Source of the DNA: Flavobacterium soyae
Lineage (GTDB): Bacteria > Bacteroidota > Bacteroidia > Flavobacteriales > Flavobacteriaceae
DNA length: 64,000 nt
Assembly: GCF_021245985.1 (NCBI RefSeq)
Contig: NZ_JAJQXA010000020.1
Span: 1 to 64,000, forward strand
Reading direction: 5' to 3'
The number at the start of each line of letters is the position of its first letter. Position 1 is the stretch's first letter. Of this stretch, positions 62,736 through 64,000 are shown piece after piece. The notes beneath the pieces were generated by a model that searched no databases, was not told the origin of the DNA, and saw only the letters and a list, made by a program, of their open reading frames with translations. A program made the translations under genes and the position numbers.

Positions 62736-63965
62736 ATGAAAAATATACAGATAAATACAATAGAAGTTTTCAAAAGAATAATACTGACTTTAATACTCGT
62801 TTTAGCCGTTTCTTTTACAGAAGTTACAGCTCAAAATGATCCTGTAAAACTTGGATTTATTCCGTTAACAGATTGTTCTCCAATTGTAATGGCTAAAGAA
62901 TTAGGGTTGTTTAAAAAATATGGAGTTGAAGTAGTGGTGACCAAAGAATCTTCATGGGCCAATGTTCGTGACAAAATTTTAACTGGTGAATTAGACGGAG
63001 CGCACTGTCTATATACAATGCCGTTTTCGGTTTATACCGGGGTAGGAGGGAAAGCAGGTTCTGAAATGAAAATCGCCATGATGTTGAATGTTAACGGTCA
63101 GGCTATAACACTTTCGAATGATTTTTGCGGAAAAGTAGGTTTTAAACAAATGAATAAAATTGCGCCTGTTGTGGCGGCCAAACTTAAGGCAGAAAAAGAA
63201 GTGACTTTTGCCATGACTTTTCCCGGAGGAACGCACGATTTATGGCTAAGAAACTGGATGGCTATTGCTGGTGTAAATCAAAAAACATCTAAAATTATTA
63301 CGATTCCGCCGCCGCAAATGGTGGCAAACATGAAAGTTGGAAATATGGATGGTTATTGCGTTGGAGAGCCTTGGGGTGGTGTTGCAGTAAAACAGGGAAT
63401 TGGTTTTACACAAGTGGCTTCACAAGACATCTGGAAAGATCATCCTGAAAAAGCTTTGGTTGTTAATAAGGAATTTAGTGAAAAACGCAGAACTGATCTT
63501 GTAAAAGTGATGAAAGCGGTTCTGGAAGCTTGTATCTGGCTGGACAATCCGGCGAATCGTAAAAAAGCTGCTGCGATAATAGGGAAAGCACCTTATGTAA
63601 ATGCTCCTGCAGATGTTATTGAAAATAGATTAATGGGAAATTATGATTTAGGCTGTAATCAGGGAACAGAAGTTTACACTAAAGATTATATGCTGTTTTA
63701 CAAAAGCGGCTTGGTTAATTACCCTAGAAAATCATACGCGATTTGGGCAATGGCACAATATGTTCGATTTGGGTATTTGAAAGAAGCTCCAAATTACAAA
63801 GCAATTGCCGATAAATTGATTTTGCAGGATTTATACGAAGAAGTAGCCAAAAGCCTGAAAGTAAAAGTACCAAATGATGATATGAAACCTTTCTCGCTAA
63901 CGATGGATAAAACGGTTTTTGATCCTTCAAACCCGGAGGCTTATTTAAAAGCGGCTAAAAAATAA
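62736..63965 (+). CDS. nrtA: Nitrate ABC transporter substrate-binding protein (NrtA-like)
   Basis: The 409-residue protein has a signal peptide ending TEVTAQ. It carries the CmpA/NrtA fold markers VKLGFIPLTDCSPIVMAKEL, SWANVRDKILTGELDGAHCL, MTFPGGTHDLWLRNW and MDGYCVGEPWGGVA. It binds nitrate (or bicarbonate/cyanate in relatives) in the periplasm for an ABC importer. It starts 28 bases after the porin gene. The permease and ATPase genes should follow beyond the window. Confidence 0.92.
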   Translation: MKNIQINTIEVFKRIILTLILVLAVSFTEVTAQNDPVKLGFIPLTDCSPIVMAKELGLFKKYGVEVVVTKESSWANVRDKILTGELDGAHCLYTMPFSVYTGVGGKAGSEMKIAMMLNVNGQAITLSNDFCGKVGFKQMNKIAPVVAAKLKAEKEVTFAMTFPGGTHDLWLRNWMAIAGVNQKTSKIITIPPPQMVANMKVGNMDGYCVGEPWGGVAVKQGIGFTQVASQDIWKDHPEKALVVNKEFSEKRRTDLVKVMKAVLEACIWLDNPANRKKAAAIIGKAPYVNAPADVIENRLMGNYDLGCNQGTEVYTKDYMLFYKSGLVNYPRKSYAIWAMAQYVRFGYLKEAPNYKAIADKLILQDLYEEVAKSLKVKVPNDDMKPFSLTMDKTVFDPSNPEAYLKAAKK

Positions 63966-63989
63966 TTTTCAAATTTAAATCAGAATATC

Positions 63990-64000
63990 ATGTCTAATAA
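63990..64000 (+). CDS. Start of next gene, cut by window end
   Basis: An ATG at 63990 begins MSN... 24 bases after the nrtA stop, at the position where the nitrate ABC permease gene would be expected. Only three full codons are visible, so identity is by context only. Confidence 0.35.

Overview
The window is a piece of a chromosome from a member of the Bacteroidota, most likely Flavobacterium or a close relative. The evidence is low GC, SusC/SusD pairs, a type IX secretion (T9SS) sorting domain, promoters of the TAnnTTTG type without strong Shine-Dalgarno sequences, and many flavobacterial-looking intergenic palindromes. No rRNA, tRNA, CRISPR array, phage or transposase gene was seen.

Region 1 (0-10.3 kb) is a peptide and amino-acid catabolism block. 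Minus-strand genes encode two M28 peptidases, a DUF3667 protein, a dienelactone hydrolase, a penicillin-type acylase and an exported cyanophycinase. They run behind an Lrp/AsnC regulator that is divergent from ornithine aminotransferase (rocD). The regulator/rocD intergenic region holds a tandem array of paired-hairpin repeats. Region 2 (10.5-18.5 kb, plus strand) is a polymorphic-toxin module: a small T9SS-sorted protein, a 2305-residue RHS protein with a caspase-like C-terminus, and a small lipoprotein that is a candidate immunity protein.

Region 3 (18.7-35 kb, minus strand) looks like a sulfur scavenging and storage island. In transcription order it has SusC, SusD, an arylsulfatase, a 39-residue membrane protein, a fatty acid hydroxylase-type protein, a remnant of cysteine synthase, a Family 2A encapsulin shell protein, and a cysteine desulfurase with a roughly 235-residue disordered N-terminus typical of encapsulin cargo. 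A terminator follows, then a second SusC/SusD pair. Inferred flow: sulfate esters are imported and desulfated, and sulfur is stored in an encapsulin nanocompartment. A plus-strand terminator opposite the upstream SusC leader suggests a cis-antisense sRNA.

Region 4 (35.9-64 kb) is devoted to nitrate. It opens with three NarK-type transporters and an unusual putatively respiratory nitrate reductase: NarI-like cytochrome b, molybdopterin subunit without a Tat signal, 17-Cys ferredoxin, Tat-exported Rieske protein and a small membrane protein. A nearly complete molybdenum cofactor operon with siroheme cobA follows (moeA, TSUP transporter, mobA, cobA, moaD, moeB-rhodanese, moaE, moaCB fusion, moaA). 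An assimilatory system completes it: a nitrate reductase fused to an FAD reductase and a BFD [2Fe-2S] domain, a rubredoxin-tailed NiR/SiR-like protein, a Crp/Fnr regulator, an alginate-export-type porin and NrtA. The motif AAGTA-N4-TAC(T/G)T(A) recurs before moeA, between the assimilatory reductase and the regulator, and before the porin, so these are probably one regulon. A separate FNR-like palindrome sits near -41.5 of a predicted narK promoter.

Fold-back (MITE/REP-like) repeats of at least six families fill most long intergenic gaps. One cluster of them sits where the front of the cysteine synthase gene should be.
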